Assembly (NCBI GenBank): GCA_902805865.1
Contig: CADCUK010000007.1
Coordinates: 1 to 54,703, forward strand
DNA length: 54,703 nt
Reading direction: 5' to 3'
Source of the DNA: an uncultured Nocardioidaceae bacterium
GTDB taxonomy: Bacteria; Actinomycetota; Actinomycetes; Propionibacteriales; Nocardioidaceae
Part shown: piece by piece, positions 16,356-25,983 of the stretch
Numbering within the stretch: position 1 is the stretch's first letter
Layout: each line of letters begins with the position of its first letter
The notes under the pieces: generated by a model
Databases searched by the model: none
The model's input: only the letters and a program-made list of their open reading frames with translations
What the model was told of the DNA's origin: nothing
Program-made: the position numbers and the translations under genes

Positions 16356-17030
16356 ATGGTGATCGCGACCTACCAGGACCTCTGCATCGATGCGGTCGAC
16401 GCCGCGGCACTCGGCCGGTTCTGGGCGGGCGCCCTGCAGCTCGAGCTGCAGCTCGACGACGACGGGGACGCGAGGCTGCTCGGGCCCACGCCGAGGCACA
16501 CGGTGTGGATCAACACCGTGCCCGAGCCGGTCACGGTCAAGCAGCGGGTGCACCTCGACGTGCGCGCCGACAGCGTCGACGACCTCGTCGGGCTCGGCGG
16601 CGTGGTGGTGGACCCCGACTCCTTCCCCTGGACCGTGATGAAGGACGTCGAGGGTGGGGAGCTGTGCGCGTTCGGCACCAGGCCGGACCGTCCGGCCGGG
16701 CTGATGGAGATCGTCGTCGACGCCGACGACCCGGTGCGCATCGCCACGTGGTGGGCCGACGTCCTCGGGGTCGAGCGCAAGGACCACGAGCACGGGTACT
16801 CCTACCTCGAGCCGGTCCCCGAGGCGCCGTTCGAGTCGCTTGTCTTCGTCGGTGTCCCGGAGCCGAAGACCGTGAAGAACCGCATCCACTGGGACGTCAC
16901 CACCCCCGATGTCCAGCTGCTCGTGGACGCCGGCGCCACGCTGCTGCGTCCTCGGGACGAGGAGATCTCCTGGAGCGTGCTGGCCGACCCCGACGGCAAC
17001 GAGTTCTGCGCGTTCGTCGAGGCCGGCTGA
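16356..17030 (+). CDS. VOC-superfamily protein (tandem glyoxalase-like domains)
   Basis: 224 residues forming two glyoxalase/bleomycin-resistance-like modules. The first begins DLCIDAVDAAALGRFWAGAL and contains KQRVHLDVRAD; the second begins VVDADDPVRIATWWADVLG and contains KNRIHWDVTTPD, each followed by D-P-D-G/x and an F-C-A-F ending (ELCAFG, EFCAFVE). The His and Glu positions typical of metal binding are partly kept. Reaction unknown. It precedes recC by 14 bp, probably without functional link. Confidence 0.85.
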   Translation: MVIATYQDLCIDAVDAAALGRFWAGALQLELQLDDDGDARLLGPTPRHTVWINTVPEPVTVKQRVHLDVRADSVDDLVGLGGVVVDPDSFPWTVMKDVEGGELCAFGTRPDRPAGLMEIVVDADDPVRIATWWADVLGVERKDHEHGYSYLEPVPEAPFESLVFVGVPEPKTVKNRIHWDVTTPDVQLLVDAGATLLRPRDEEISWSVLADPDGNEFCAFVEAG

Positions 17031-17044
17031 GTGGCGAGAGCGGC

Positions 17045-20000
17045 ATGACCCTCCACCTGCATCGCGGCCCGAGCACCGAGCTCCTCGTCGAGGGCCTCGC
17101 CGAGCTTCTGGCGGCACCGCTCCCCGACCCGTTCGCGGAGGAGGTCGTCGTGGTGCCCGCGAAGGGCGTCGAGCGGTGGCTGACGCAACGGCTCTCCCAC
17201 CGCCTCGGAGCAGGCCCTCGGGGTGGTGACGGCGTGTGCGCCGGGGTGCGGTTCCTCAGCCCGCGCTCACTCCTCGCTCTCCTCACCAGCACGACCGACG
17301 ACGACCCGTGGGACCCGGACCGCTTCGTCTGGCCCCTGCTCGACACGATCGACGCCTCCCTGGACGAGCCGTGGTGCGCGACTCTCGCCCACCACCTCGG
17401 CCACGACGTCGAGGGGGAGAGCGCCGAGCTCCGGCAGGACCGCCGCTACTCGGTGGCACGGAGGCTGGCCGGCCTCCTCGCGTCGTACGCCGTGCAGCGG
17501 CCGCAGCTCCTGGCGGACTGGCGCGCGGGGGGCGACACCGACGGCTGGGGAGCTGCGCTGCCACCCGATCTCGCCTGGCAACCGTTCCTCTGGCGCAGCC
17601 TCCTGGAGCGGGTGGACGCGCCCCCACCGGACGTGCGTCACCACGCCGTTCTCGCGGAGATCCGTGCCGGGGCCGACCTGGCGCTGCCCGACCGGCTGTC
17701 GATGTTCGGGCACACGCGGCTGTCGGCGACCGAGCTGGAGCTGTTGAGGGCCGTCGGCGAGGTCCGTGAGGTGCACCTCTGGCTGCCCCAGGCATCCCCT
17801 GGCGCGTGGACCAGGCTCGCCGAGGTCACCGCGGACGGACCCGTCCGCCGCGCCCGGGACGACAGTGGCCGGTCCCTGACGCACCCGCTGCTGGCGTCGC
17901 TGGGTCGGGACTCCAGGGAGCTGCAGCGCTCGCTGGTCCTTCTCGGTGACGTCGTCGACCACGAGCTGCGCGACGAGCGGCCGGCACCCGAGTCGCTGCT
18001 CGGCTGGCTCCAGCAGGACCTCCGGCAGGACCTGCGGTCCGACGCGACGGTCCGTCGGCTGCGGCGTGACGACCGCTCGGTGCAGGTGCATGCCTGCCAC
18101 GGCTCGGCCCGCCAGGTGGAGGTGCTCCGTGAGGTGCTCGTCGGGTTGATGGAGGACGACCCCACCCTGGAGCCGCGGGACGTGCTCGTGATGTGCCCCG
18201 ACGTCGAGGCCTACGCCCCGCTCTTCTCGGCGACGTTCGGGTTGGCGGAGGTCGTGGGCGACCAGGGACATCCTGGCCACCAGCTGCGGGTGCGGCTCGC
18301 CGACCGGGGGCTGGGCAGCACGAATCCGCTCCTCGGGCTCGCCGCGGCGCTCGTCCAGCTGGCCGGGGGACGGGCCGGCGCCAGCGAGCTGCTGGACCTC
18401 GCAGCCAGCGGCCCGGTGCGGCACCGGTTCGGCTTCGACGACGAGGAGCTCGCCGAGCTCACCGAGTGGGTCGAGCGGTCAGGCGTTCGCTGGGGACTGT
18501 CGGCTGCCCTGCGGAGCAGCTTCGGGCTCGAGCGCTTCGAGGAGAACACCTGGGAGGCGGGGCTGCACCGCGTGCTCCTCGGCGTGGCGATGGCCGAGGG
18601 CGAGGGCTTCGTCGGCGGCCGCGTGCCCCTCGACGACATCGGCAGCTCGAGCATCGACCTGGCCGGCCGTCTTGCGGAGCTGGTGGACCGGGTGGAGGTC
18701 GCCGTGCGGACGCTGCGCGCCGCGACCACCGTCAGCACCTGGGTGGACGCCCTGGGCACGGCGGTGGCCGCGCTCGGCGCGGTCGGTCCCCAGGACTCGT
18801 GGCAGGAGGCCGAGCTCGAGCGCGAGCTGGAGTCGGTCCTGGAGGCGGCGCACAGCACGGGCAGCGAGACGGAGCTGCGCCTGGCCGACGTCCGGCGGCT
18901 GCTGGAGCAGCGGCTGCAACCGCGACCGACCAGGGCCAACTTCCGGACCGGTCATCTCACGGTCTGCACGATGGTCCCGATGCGGTCGGTTCCCCACCGG
19001 GTGATCGCGCTCGTCGGCCTCGACGACGGGGTGTTCCCGAGGTCCACCGTGGCCGACGGCGACGACGTGCTGCTGCGTGACCCGGTGACGGGCGAGCGCG
19101 ACGCCCGCGGAGAGGACCGTCAGCTGCTGCTCGACGCAGTGCTTGCCGCCGGGGAGAGCTTCGTGCTGACCTACACCGGCGCGAACGTCACCAACAACCA
19201 GCCGATCCCCCCGGCGGTCCCGCTGGACGAGCTGCTCGACGCGCTCGAGCTCACCGCACCCGGGGCCCGTGAGGCGGTGCTGCGCCGTCAGCCGCTGCAG
19301 CCGTTCGACCCGGCCAACTTCCGCAGGGACGGAGAGCACCCCCCGTTCAGCTTCGACACCGCAGCCGCCGGGGCGGCCGATGCGCTCCAGCAGGAGCGCC
19401 GCCGCCCGAGCCCGTTCCTCGACTCCCCGCTCGACCGGGCTCCGGAACCCGACATCGCCCTGGCGGATCTCCAGTCGTTCTACCGGAACCCGGTCCGGGG
19501 GTTCCTGCGCCTCGGGCTGGACGTGTCGGTGCCGGAGGAGATCCCCGAGAGCACCGACGCCATGCCGGTGGCGCTGGACCACCTCGAGCAGTGGGCCCTC
19601 GGGGACCGGGTGCTGAGGAAGATCCTCGACGGTGCCGACCCCGAGGCCGTGCTGCAGGCCGAGCTGCTGCGCGGCACGTTGCCCCCGAGAAGGCTCGGTC
19701 AGCTGGCGCTGGAGGACGTCTGCGCCAGGGTGCAGGTGCTGCGCGACGCTGCGGCGGCCGACCGCGACCTGGGCCCGCCGGTGTCGACGGATGTCACCGT
19801 CGAGCTGGGCGACGGTCGCCGGCTCACCGGTGTCGTCCCCGACGTCCGTGGCGGGAGGATCGTGCGGGTCAACTACTCCAAGCTCTCCCCCAAGCACCGG
19901 CTGGCTGCCTGGGTGGACCTGCTCGCGTTGGCGGCCGCCCACCCCGATCGTGCATGGACCGCCGCGACGTACGGCTGGTCCAAGCGCTACGGCAAGGAGG

Positions 20001-20380
20001 GGCCGGCCTGGTCGATCCTGCACGTCGACGCCGCTGACGCCCCGGACCGGCTGCACGCTTTGGTCGACGTGCTGGACCGGGGACTGCGCGAGCCGCTGCC
20101 GCTCTTCGCCAGGACCTCACCGGCGTGGGGGATCGCCGCCCGCAACGGCAAGGACGCGGAGTACGCCGCGCAGAGCGCGTGGCGGGGCAGCGACGCCTAT
20201 CCGGGCGAACGCTCCGACCCGGCCCACGTCAAGGTCTTCGGCAGGGATGCCGAGCTCGACCGGCTCGTGGGCGTGCCGCATGCGGACGAGGACTGGTCGG
20301 ACGAGCCGACCCGGTTCGGCCGCTACGCCCGTCGGGTCTGGGACCCCTTGCTGGCCGTCGAGCGGGGACGGAACCTGTGA
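17045..20380 (+). CDS. recC: Exodeoxyribonuclease V gamma subunit RecC
   Basis: 1111 residues, the usual RecC length. Seen: N-terminal VVVPAKGVERWLTQRLSHRLG typical of RecC, inactive helicase-like domains (VHACHGSARQVEVLREVL; FRTGHLTVCTMVPMRSVPHRVIALVGLDDGVFPR) and a C-terminal inactive nuclease-like domain (LADLQSFYRNPVRGFLRLGL). Role: holds the RecBCD complex together, splits strands and scans for recombination hotspots. Start ATG at 17045. Its stop overlaps the recB GTG by 4 bp (GTGA), indicating coupled translation and equimolar subunits. Confidence 0.96.
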   Translation: MTLHLHRGPSTELLVEGLAELLAAPLPDPFAEEVVVVPAKGVERWLTQRLSHRLGAGPRGGDGVCAGVRFLSPRSLLALLTSTTDDDPWDPDRFVWPLLDTIDASLDEPWCATLAHHLGHDVEGESAELRQDRRYSVARRLAGLLASYAVQRPQLLADWRAGGDTDGWGAALPPDLAWQPFLWRSLLERVDAPPPDVRHHAVLAEIRAGADLALPDRLSMFGHTRLSATELELLRAVGEVREVHLWLPQASPGAWTRLAEVTADGPVRRARDDSGRSLTHPLLASLGRDSRELQRSLVLLGDVVDHELRDERPAPESLLGWLQQDLRQDLRSDATVRRLRRDDRSVQVHACHGSARQVEVLREVLVGLMEDDPTLEPRDVLVMCPDVEAYAPLFSATFGLAEVVGDQGHPGHQLRVRLADRGLGSTNPLLGLAAALVQLAGGRAGASELLDLAASGPVRHRFGFDDEELAELTEWVERSGVRWGLSAALRSSFGLERFEENTWEAGLHRVLLGVAMAEGEGFVGGRVPLDDIGSSSIDLAGRLAELVDRVEVAVRTLRAATTVSTWVDALGTAVAALGAVGPQDSWQEAELERELESVLEAAHSTGSETELRLADVRRLLEQRLQPRPTRANFRTGHLTVCTMVPMRSVPHRVIALVGLDDGVFPRSTVADGDDVLLRDPVTGERDARGEDRQLLLDAVLAAGESFVLTYTGANVTNNQPIPPAVPLDELLDALELTAPGAREAVLRRQPLQPFDPANFRRDGEHPPFSFDTAAAGAADALQQERRRPSPFLDSPLDRAPEPDIALADLQSFYRNPVRGFLRLGLDVSVPEEIPESTDAMPVALDHLEQWALGDRVLRKILDGADPEAVLQAELLRGTLPPRRLGQLALEDVCARVQVLRDAAAADRDLGPPVSTDVTVELGDGRRLTGVVPDVRGGRIVRVNYSKLSPKHRLAAWVDLLALAAAHPDRAWTAATYGWSKRYGKEGPAWSILHVDAADAPDRLHALVDVLDRGLREPLPLFARTSPAWGIAARNGKDAEYAAQSAWRGSDAYPGERSDPAHVKVFGRDAELDRLVGVPHADEDWSDEPTRFGRYARRVWDPLLAVERGRNL

Positions 20381-23300
20381 CCGCCGCAGCCGTGCCGGCC
20401 GACCCGCCGCTCTTCGACATCGACGCCGAGCTCCCTGCACCCGGGACGACGACGCTCCTCGAGGCCAGCGCCGGGACAGGCAAGACGTGGGCGATCGCGG
20501 CACTCGTGGCCCGCTACGTCCTGGAGGCCGGGCTGCCGCTCGAGCGGTTGCTCGTGGTGACGTTCGGCCGGGCGGCCAGCCAGGAGCTGCGCAGCCGCGT
20601 GCGCGAGCGGCTGGTGGAGGCCGACCGCCACCTCGAGGCCGCGGCAACAGGGACCCCCCTCCCGGTCGGGGACGACGCGCTTCTGCGTCGGTTGACCGAC
20701 ACCGACCACGAGGAGGTGCTGCTCCGGCGGGACCGCGCTCGACGTGCACTCACCGACTTCGACGCGGCCACCATCGCGACCATCCACCAGTTCTGCCAGC
20801 TGGTGCTCCGCGGGCTCGGGGTCGCAGGCGACCACGATGCCGGCGCCGAGCTCGTCGAGGACCTCCAGCAGCTGCGGGACGAGGTGGTCGACGACCTGTA
20901 CGTCGCCGCGTTCGCCGACGACGCCGAGGCACCTCCCCTCGACCGGAGAGCAGCAGCCCAGCTCGCCAAGGAGGTCGTCCTGGACCCGGGCGCGGCGCTG
21001 CGACCAACGGCGGGCGAGGTCACTGGCCAGGAGCTGCCTGAGCTCCGAGTGCGGCTGGCCACGCGGGTCCGGGAGGAGATGCAGACCCGCAAGCGCCGGC
21101 TGGGGGTCCTCAGCTACGACGACCTGCTGTCCCGACTGGCCGACGCGCTCGAGGACCCGGCTGCGCCGGCCCGGGCCCGCATGCGTGCCCGCTGGGACGT
21201 CGTGCTCGTCGACGAGTTCCAGGACACCGATCCGGTCCAGTGGCAGGTCTTCGACCGGGCGTTCTCCGGGCACGCGGCGATGGTGCTCATCGGTGACCCC
21301 AAACAGGCGATCTACGCGTTCCGGGGTGGGGACATCACGACCTACGGCCTGGCCAAGCGCACGGCTGCGACGGAGGCCACGCTCGGCACGAACTACCGGA
21401 GCGATGCACCGCTGGTCGACTCCGTGGTGACGTTGCTCGGCGGCGCGCGGCTCGGTGAGGACATCGTCGTACGCCCGGTGCAGGCGCACTGTCCCGACCA
21501 ACGGCTGCAGGGAGCGCCCAGCCAGGCGCCGTTGAGGCTGCGGCTGGTGAACCGGCGACAGTTCGGCACCGAGAAGCCGCCGTCGATCGGCGAGGCCCGG
21601 CTCGCGGTCGCCGAAGACCTCGCCCAGGACGTCGCCGCGCTCATCGCGGCGCAGCCGACGCACGACGACCGGCCGCTGCGTGCGGAGGACGTCGCGGTCC
21701 TGTGTGCGACCGCCGCGCAGTGCGACCTCGTCCGCGCCGCCCTGGTCGAGGTCGGCGTCCCGGCAGTGGTGCTCGGCGCCACGAGCGTGTTCGGCTCCGC
21801 CGCGGCGGACGACTGGTTGACGCTGCTCGAGGCGATGGAGCAGCCGCACCGCAGTGGTCGGGTGCGGGCCGCGGCACTGACCGCGTTCCTCGACCTGACG
21901 GCGGAGCAGCTCGTCGCCGGGGGCGACCGCACGACCGAGACGCTGGCGGAGACCCTGCGCGGCTGGTCGCAGCTCATGGCCGAGCGAGGGGTCGCGGCGG
22001 TGTTCGAGGCCGCGGCGTCCTCAGGGGGCATGAACCGTCGGTTGCTCCTCGAGCAGGGTGGCGAGCGGCTCGCGACGGACCTGCGTCACCTCGCGCAGAT
22101 CCTCCACGACGTGAGCGTCCGGGAGCAGCTGGGGCTGCCTGGCCTGCTCTCCTGGATCCGGGCGCAGATCGCGGAGACGCGGCGAGACACCCCGGACGAC
22201 CGGGCGCGACGTCTCGACTCCGATGCGATGGCCGTCCAGATCCTGACGATCCACAAGAGCAAGGGACTGCAGTACCCCGTCGTCTACCTGCCCTTCCTCG
22301 CCGATCACAAGCTGCAGCAGGACGCGATCCCGCGATTCCACGACGAGGACGGTGCACGGTGCCTCGATGTCAGCGGTTCGCCGAGCCCGGTGCACAGCGC
22401 CAAGGCACAGGCCGAGCTGGCCGACGAACGGCTCCGGCTGCTCTACGTGGCGATGACGCGCGCGCAGAGCCAGCTGGTCACCTGGTGGTTCGCGAGCAAG
22501 CAGAACGTCGAGGCCTCCTCGCTGCACCGGATGGTCATGGGCCGCCGACGCGGCGAGGCGGACGTGCCGCTGAACGTGCCGGCGATCTCCGACGAGGACG
22601 CCTTGGAGGTGGCTCGCCGGTGGGAGGAGGCCGGTGCGCTGTCGGTGGAGCTGGTCCGTCCCAGGACGACGGTGGTGGAGCTGCCGGGGCGTGCCCCTGC
22701 CGAGGTCGCTGCGCGCGCCTGGTCCCGGCAGGTCGACCACGGCTGGCGTCGCACGTCGTACACCGGGCTCAGCAGCGCCGCGGCGGCCTACGAGGAGGCC
22801 GTCCAGGGCGGTGCTGCCTTCGGCAGCGAGCCGGAGGTGACGGTGAAGGCCGACGAGCAGGTGATCTCGGTCCCGGAGCCCGGGACCGGCGACACGGGCC
22901 CGGCGGTGAGGTCGCCGATGGCGGACCTTCCGGTCGGCGCCACGTTCGGCTCCCTGGTCCATGCGGTGCTGGAGCACGCCGACCCGGCTGCTCCCGCCCA
23001 CGGCGGCGACCTTCGCGCGGAGCTGCGCGACCACGTCGCCCGGCAGCTGGTGCGCTGGCCGGTGGCCGTGGACCCCGAGCAGCTGACCGAGGCGCTGGTT
23101 CAGGTGCTGGACTCGCCCCTCGGGCCGCTGGCCGGGGATCGCACGCTGCGTCAGATCGGGTTGGCGGACCGGATGGCCGAGCTGGACTTCGAGCTCCCCC
23201 TGGCCGGTGGCGACGAGGCGGGCCACCCGTGGGCATCGGCACGGCTGTCCGAGCTGGCCCCGCTGCTGCGCGAGCACCTGCCCGAGGGGGACCCGCTGCT

Positions 23301-23775
23301 GCCCTACGCCGAGGTGCTCGAGGGCCCGGGCCACGTCGCCCAGGAGCTCCGGGGCTACCTGGCGGGCTCCGTGGACGTCGTCCTGCGGGTCGACGACCGG
23401 TTCGTGGTGGTCGACTACAAGACCAACTACCTCGGACCGCGGACCGAGCCGCCGACCGAGCTGACGTCGGCCCACTACGCCCCGGACCGCTTGGACGCCG
23501 CGATGGCTCACTCCAGCTACCCGCTGCAGGCTCTCCTCTACGCCGTCGTCCTGCACCGGTTCCTCCGGTGGCGGCTGGCCGGCTACGACCCGGAGCGGCA
23601 CCTCGGCGGGGTGATGTACCTCTACCTGCGCGGCATGTGCGGTCCGGGCACCCCGGTGGTCGAGGGGCAGCCGTGCGGGGTCTTCTCGTGGAGGCCGCCG
23701 ATCGCGCTCGTCGAAGCGGTGTCCGACCTGTTGGACGGCGTCCGCCGGACGCGGGTCACGGGAGCTTCGCGATGA
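20377..23775 (+). CDS. recB: Exodeoxyribonuclease V beta subunit RecB
   Basis: 1132 residues from the GTG at 20377. Helicase motifs: EASAGTGKTWAI (Walker A, about residues 28-39), ATIATIHQFCQ, VVLVDEFQDTDPVQW (Walker B), LIGDPKQAIYAFRGGD, ILTIHKSKGLQYPVV and LLYVAMTRAQSQL. C-terminal nuclease: GSLVHAVLEHAD and VVDYKTNYL, the metal-binding D-x-K motif. All motors and the nuclease look active. Together with recC and recD it processes DNA double-strand ends. Its last 20 bp overlap the end of a convergent small gene on the other strand. Confidence 0.97.
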   Translation: MTAAAVPADPPLFDIDAELPAPGTTTLLEASAGTGKTWAIAALVARYVLEAGLPLERLLVVTFGRAASQELRSRVRERLVEADRHLEAAATGTPLPVGDDALLRRLTDTDHEEVLLRRDRARRALTDFDAATIATIHQFCQLVLRGLGVAGDHDAGAELVEDLQQLRDEVVDDLYVAAFADDAEAPPLDRRAAAQLAKEVVLDPGAALRPTAGEVTGQELPELRVRLATRVREEMQTRKRRLGVLSYDDLLSRLADALEDPAAPARARMRARWDVVLVDEFQDTDPVQWQVFDRAFSGHAAMVLIGDPKQAIYAFRGGDITTYGLAKRTAATEATLGTNYRSDAPLVDSVVTLLGGARLGEDIVVRPVQAHCPDQRLQGAPSQAPLRLRLVNRRQFGTEKPPSIGEARLAVAEDLAQDVAALIAAQPTHDDRPLRAEDVAVLCATAAQCDLVRAALVEVGVPAVVLGATSVFGSAAADDWLTLLEAMEQPHRSGRVRAAALTAFLDLTAEQLVAGGDRTTETLAETLRGWSQLMAERGVAAVFEAAASSGGMNRRLLLEQGGERLATDLRHLAQILHDVSVREQLGLPGLLSWIRAQIAETRRDTPDDRARRLDSDAMAVQILTIHKSKGLQYPVVYLPFLADHKLQQDAIPRFHDEDGARCLDVSGSPSPVHSAKAQAELADERLRLLYVAMTRAQSQLVTWWFASKQNVEASSLHRMVMGRRRGEADVPLNVPAISDEDALEVARRWEEAGALSVELVRPRTTVVELPGRAPAEVAARAWSRQVDHGWRRTSYTGLSSAAAAYEEAVQGGAAFGSEPEVTVKADEQVISVPEPGTGDTGPAVRSPMADLPVGATFGSLVHAVLEHADPAAPAHGGDLRAELRDHVARQLVRWPVAVDPEQLTEALVQVLDSPLGPLAGDRTLRQIGLADRMAELDFELPLAGGDEAGHPWASARLSELAPLLREHLPEGDPLLPYAEVLEGPGHVAQELRGYLAGSVDVVLRVDDRFVVVDYKTNYLGPRTEPPTELTSAHYAPDRLDAAMAHSSYPLQALLYAVVLHRFLRWRLAGYDPERHLGGVMYLYLRGMCGPGTPVVEGQPCGVFSWRPPIALVEAVSDLLDGVRRTRVTGASR

Positions 23776-24022
23776 ACCGCTGGGTCTCCAGGTGCAGCCG
23801 CGCGACCATCGTGTGGACGTCGTCCTCGGCCCGGTCGACCTTCGCGGTCAGGGTGTCCACCCGATCGACTCCGGTGGTCGCGGAGCTCGAGACGCCGAGC
23901 AGGGCACCCTCCGGCGTCGACGGCTGCCGGACAGAGCCCGCGTCCACCACGGCCGTCGGCAGGAGGACAGCCCCGACCCAGAAGACGGCGGCGGCGCGCG
24001 CCAGATGCATGCACAGCCTCAC
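23756..24022 (-). CDS. Small predicted secreted or anchored protein between recB and recD
   Basis: 88 residues from a GTG at 24022 (ATG at 24010 is the alternative), with AAGGCAGG a few bases upstream. Seen: a signal-peptide-like start (MRLCMHLARAAAVFWVGAVLLPTAVVDAGS) and a helical polar C-terminus (VDTLTAKVDRAEDDVHTMVARLHLETQRF). No domain recognised. It runs against recB and recD, overlapping the recB end by 20 bp, in a 351-bp gap (23776-24126) that would otherwise be empty within an expected recCBD operon. Could be a spurious frame, hence moderate confidence. Confidence 0.5.
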   Translation of the reverse strand: MRLCMHLARAAAVFWVGAVLLPTAVVDAGSVRQPSTPEGALLGVSSSATTGVDRVDTLTAKVDRAEDDVHTMVARLHLETQRFIAKLP

Positions 24023-24126
24023 GAGATGCCTGCCTTCCCCCACGGGGCAACCGCCCCCTCGCCGTACCCCCGGTGCCAGCACAACGCACGAGACGGACCG
24101 CCGTCACCCCCTCGGAGGTAAAGACT

Positions 24127-25980
24127 GTGGTTGAGCGAGCGACCGTGCCCCTGCCGCGGCCCCTTCCGTCGGACCCGTACGACCGACGGCTGGCGCTGAC
24201 CGCGACCGGGCTTCTGCACGTGTTCAACGACTCCGGAGTCCTGGGCGCAGCGGACGTGCACGTTGCCAGGAGACTGGGTCGGCTCGCTGGTGAGTCCGAC
24301 GAGGCGGTGCTGCTGGCAGCTGCCGTCGCGGTCCGGGCCGTGCGGGCGGGATCGGTGTGCGTCGACCTGTCCGGGGTGTCGGAGCTCGCACCGGAGCTGC
24401 CCTGGCCGGCTGCCGAGGCGTGGGTGGGCGCGGTGGCGACGAGCTCGCTGGTGGCGCAGGGCGTGCTCGAGCTCGAGGGCACCGACCTCTACCTCCACCG
24501 GTACTGGCAGGAGGAGGGACAGGTCGTCGAGGACCTCCTCGACCGGGACGCGGCAACAGCGCCGCAGCTGGACGCCGATGCGTTGGACGGTTCCCTGGCG
24601 GCGTACTTCGACGACGGGTCGCAGGACCAGCGGGACGCGGCGGAGCTTGCCTGCCGACGCTGGACCAGTGTGATCACCGGCGGTCCCGGGACCGGCAAGA
24701 CCACGACGATCGCGCGGCTGCTGGGCGTGCTGCTGTCGGTGGAGGGAAACCACGTCCGGGTCGCGCTGGCGGCGCCCACCGGCAAGGCGGCAGCCCGGAT
24801 GACCGAGGCGCTCCGTCAAGCCACCGACGCGCCGGGCTTCCCTGGCCGCGACCCGGGGGCCGACGCCGGCGCCTGGGAGCGCCGCAACCTCATCCGCGGG
24901 CTCGAGGCCTCCACCGTGCACCGGTTGCTCGGCTGGCGCTTCGACAGCTCGACGCGCTTCAGCCACGACCGGGCGAACCCGTTGCCCTACGACGTGGTCG
25001 TGGTCGACGAGACGTCGATGGTGTCGCTGACGTTGATGGCACGGCTGCTGGAAGCGATGCGGCCGCAGGCTCGGCTCGTCATGGTCGGGGACGCGCACCA
25101 GCTCGCGTCGGTCGAGGCCGGAGCCGTGCTGGGTGACCTGGTGCGCGGGTGGTCCGGCCACGGGCCGGTCCGGGTCCTGAGCCGGGTGCACCGGTTCGGC
25201 AGGAACATCGCCGAGCTGGCGGAGGCGATCAACGGTGGTGACGGGGACGGGGTTGTGGCGATCCTCGGCGAAGGTCGGGAGCCCGCCGCGCAAGGGGACG
25301 GCACCATCAGCCGCGTCGAGCCGGGGTCGCTCGACGGACTGCTTGCCGACCAGGCGCGTGAGCTGTGGGAAGCGGGGCGCGCGGGGGAGGCGGAGCGTGC
25401 CTGGAACACGTTCGAGCGCCATCGGTTGCTGTGCGCGCACCGGGACGGTCCCCACGGGGTCGGCTGGTGGAATCGCCACGTCGAGCGGCTGCTCATGGAC
25501 GGACTGGGCCAGGACTGGCTCGAGGAGTGGTACCCGGGTCGGCCGTTCATCGTCAACGCCAACGACCGGGGGTTGCGGCTGTGGAACGGCGACACGGGCG
25601 TGGCGATGCTTCCGGCGGCCGAAGTCGCGCCGGGAGGACCCCGCATGGTCGGCGTGCTCGGGACCGGCGGTGCGGCTACCCGGCTGCTTCCCACGACGCG
25701 GCTGTCGGACGTCTCCACCGCCCACGCGATGACCGTCCACCGCAGCCAGGGCAGCCAGTTCGACGAGGTCACAGTGTTGCTGCCCGAGCCGGACTCGCGC
25801 ATCCTGACCCGCGAGCTGTTCTACACCGCGGTGACGCGTGCCCGCTCGGTCGTCCGGGTGGTCGGCAGCGACGATGCCGTGCGAGCGGCTGTCGAGCGCC
25901 GGGCCCGACGGGCCACGGGGTTGGCCCGTCGGCTCGCCCCGACCGAGCCTGCGATGGACGCCGAGGTTAATGATCATTAA
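24127..25980 (+). CDS. recD: Exodeoxyribonuclease V alpha subunit RecD
   Basis: 617 residues from the GTG at 24127, chosen for the strong GGAGGT ribosome site at 24114-24119. Seen: helical N-terminal domain, VITGGPGTGKTTTIARLL (Walker A), VVVVDETSMVSLTLMARLL (Walker B), AMTVHRSQGSQFDEV and ELFYTAVTRARSVVR. A 5'-3' superfamily 1B helicase that pairs with RecB in RecBCD. It is separated from recB by 351 bp, unlike the tight recC-recB junction, so it has its own promoter or a long spacer. Its last codons (Glu-Val-Asn-Asp-His-stop) lie inside the palindromic operator of the next operon. Confidence 0.95.
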   Translation: MVERATVPLPRPLPSDPYDRRLALTATGLLHVFNDSGVLGAADVHVARRLGRLAGESDEAVLLAAAVAVRAVRAGSVCVDLSGVSELAPELPWPAAEAWVGAVATSSLVAQGVLELEGTDLYLHRYWQEEGQVVEDLLDRDAATAPQLDADALDGSLAAYFDDGSQDQRDAAELACRRWTSVITGGPGTGKTTTIARLLGVLLSVEGNHVRVALAAPTGKAAARMTEALRQATDAPGFPGRDPGADAGAWERRNLIRGLEASTVHRLLGWRFDSSTRFSHDRANPLPYDVVVVDETSMVSLTLMARLLEAMRPQARLVMVGDAHQLASVEAGAVLGDLVRGWSGHGPVRVLSRVHRFGRNIAELAEAINGGDGDGVVAILGEGREPAAQGDGTISRVEPGSLDGLLADQARELWEAGRAGEAERAWNTFERHRLLCAHRDGPHGVGWWNRHVERLLMDGLGQDWLEEWYPGRPFIVNANDRGLRLWNGDTGVAMLPAAEVAPGGPRMVGVLGTGGAATRLLPTTRLSDVSTAHAMTVHRSQGSQFDEVTVLLPEPDSRILTRELFYTAVTRARSVVRVVGSDDAVRAAVERRARRATGLARRLAPTEPAMDAEVNDH

Positions 25981-25983
25981 CCT
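25955..25983 (+). promoter_or_regulatory. Predicted leaderless promoter of the leucine catabolic operon
   Basis: -35-like TGGACG (25955-25960, 4 of 6 to TTGACA), 17-bp spacer, -10 TAACCT (25978-25983), then six bases to the ATG at 25990. No ribosome site exists in that interval. The whole spacer is occupied by the palindrome, so a bound repressor would exclude RNA polymerase. Confidence 0.6.

Noticed and set aside
16088-17044. Upstream extension of the recC frame by about 320 codons
   Set aside because: It runs through the beta-propeller and VOC genes in another frame; RecC homology begins at the ATG 17045.
20125-20376. Upstream extension of the recB frame into recC
   Set aside because: Low-complexity Arg/Gly/Ala peptide; the GTG at 20377 with the GTGA overlap gives the normal RecB N-terminus.
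23651-23665. GGTGGTCGAGGGG resembling the dispersed repeat inside recB
   Set aside because: Only the first ten bases match and the second half is absent; consistent with chance in coding sequence.
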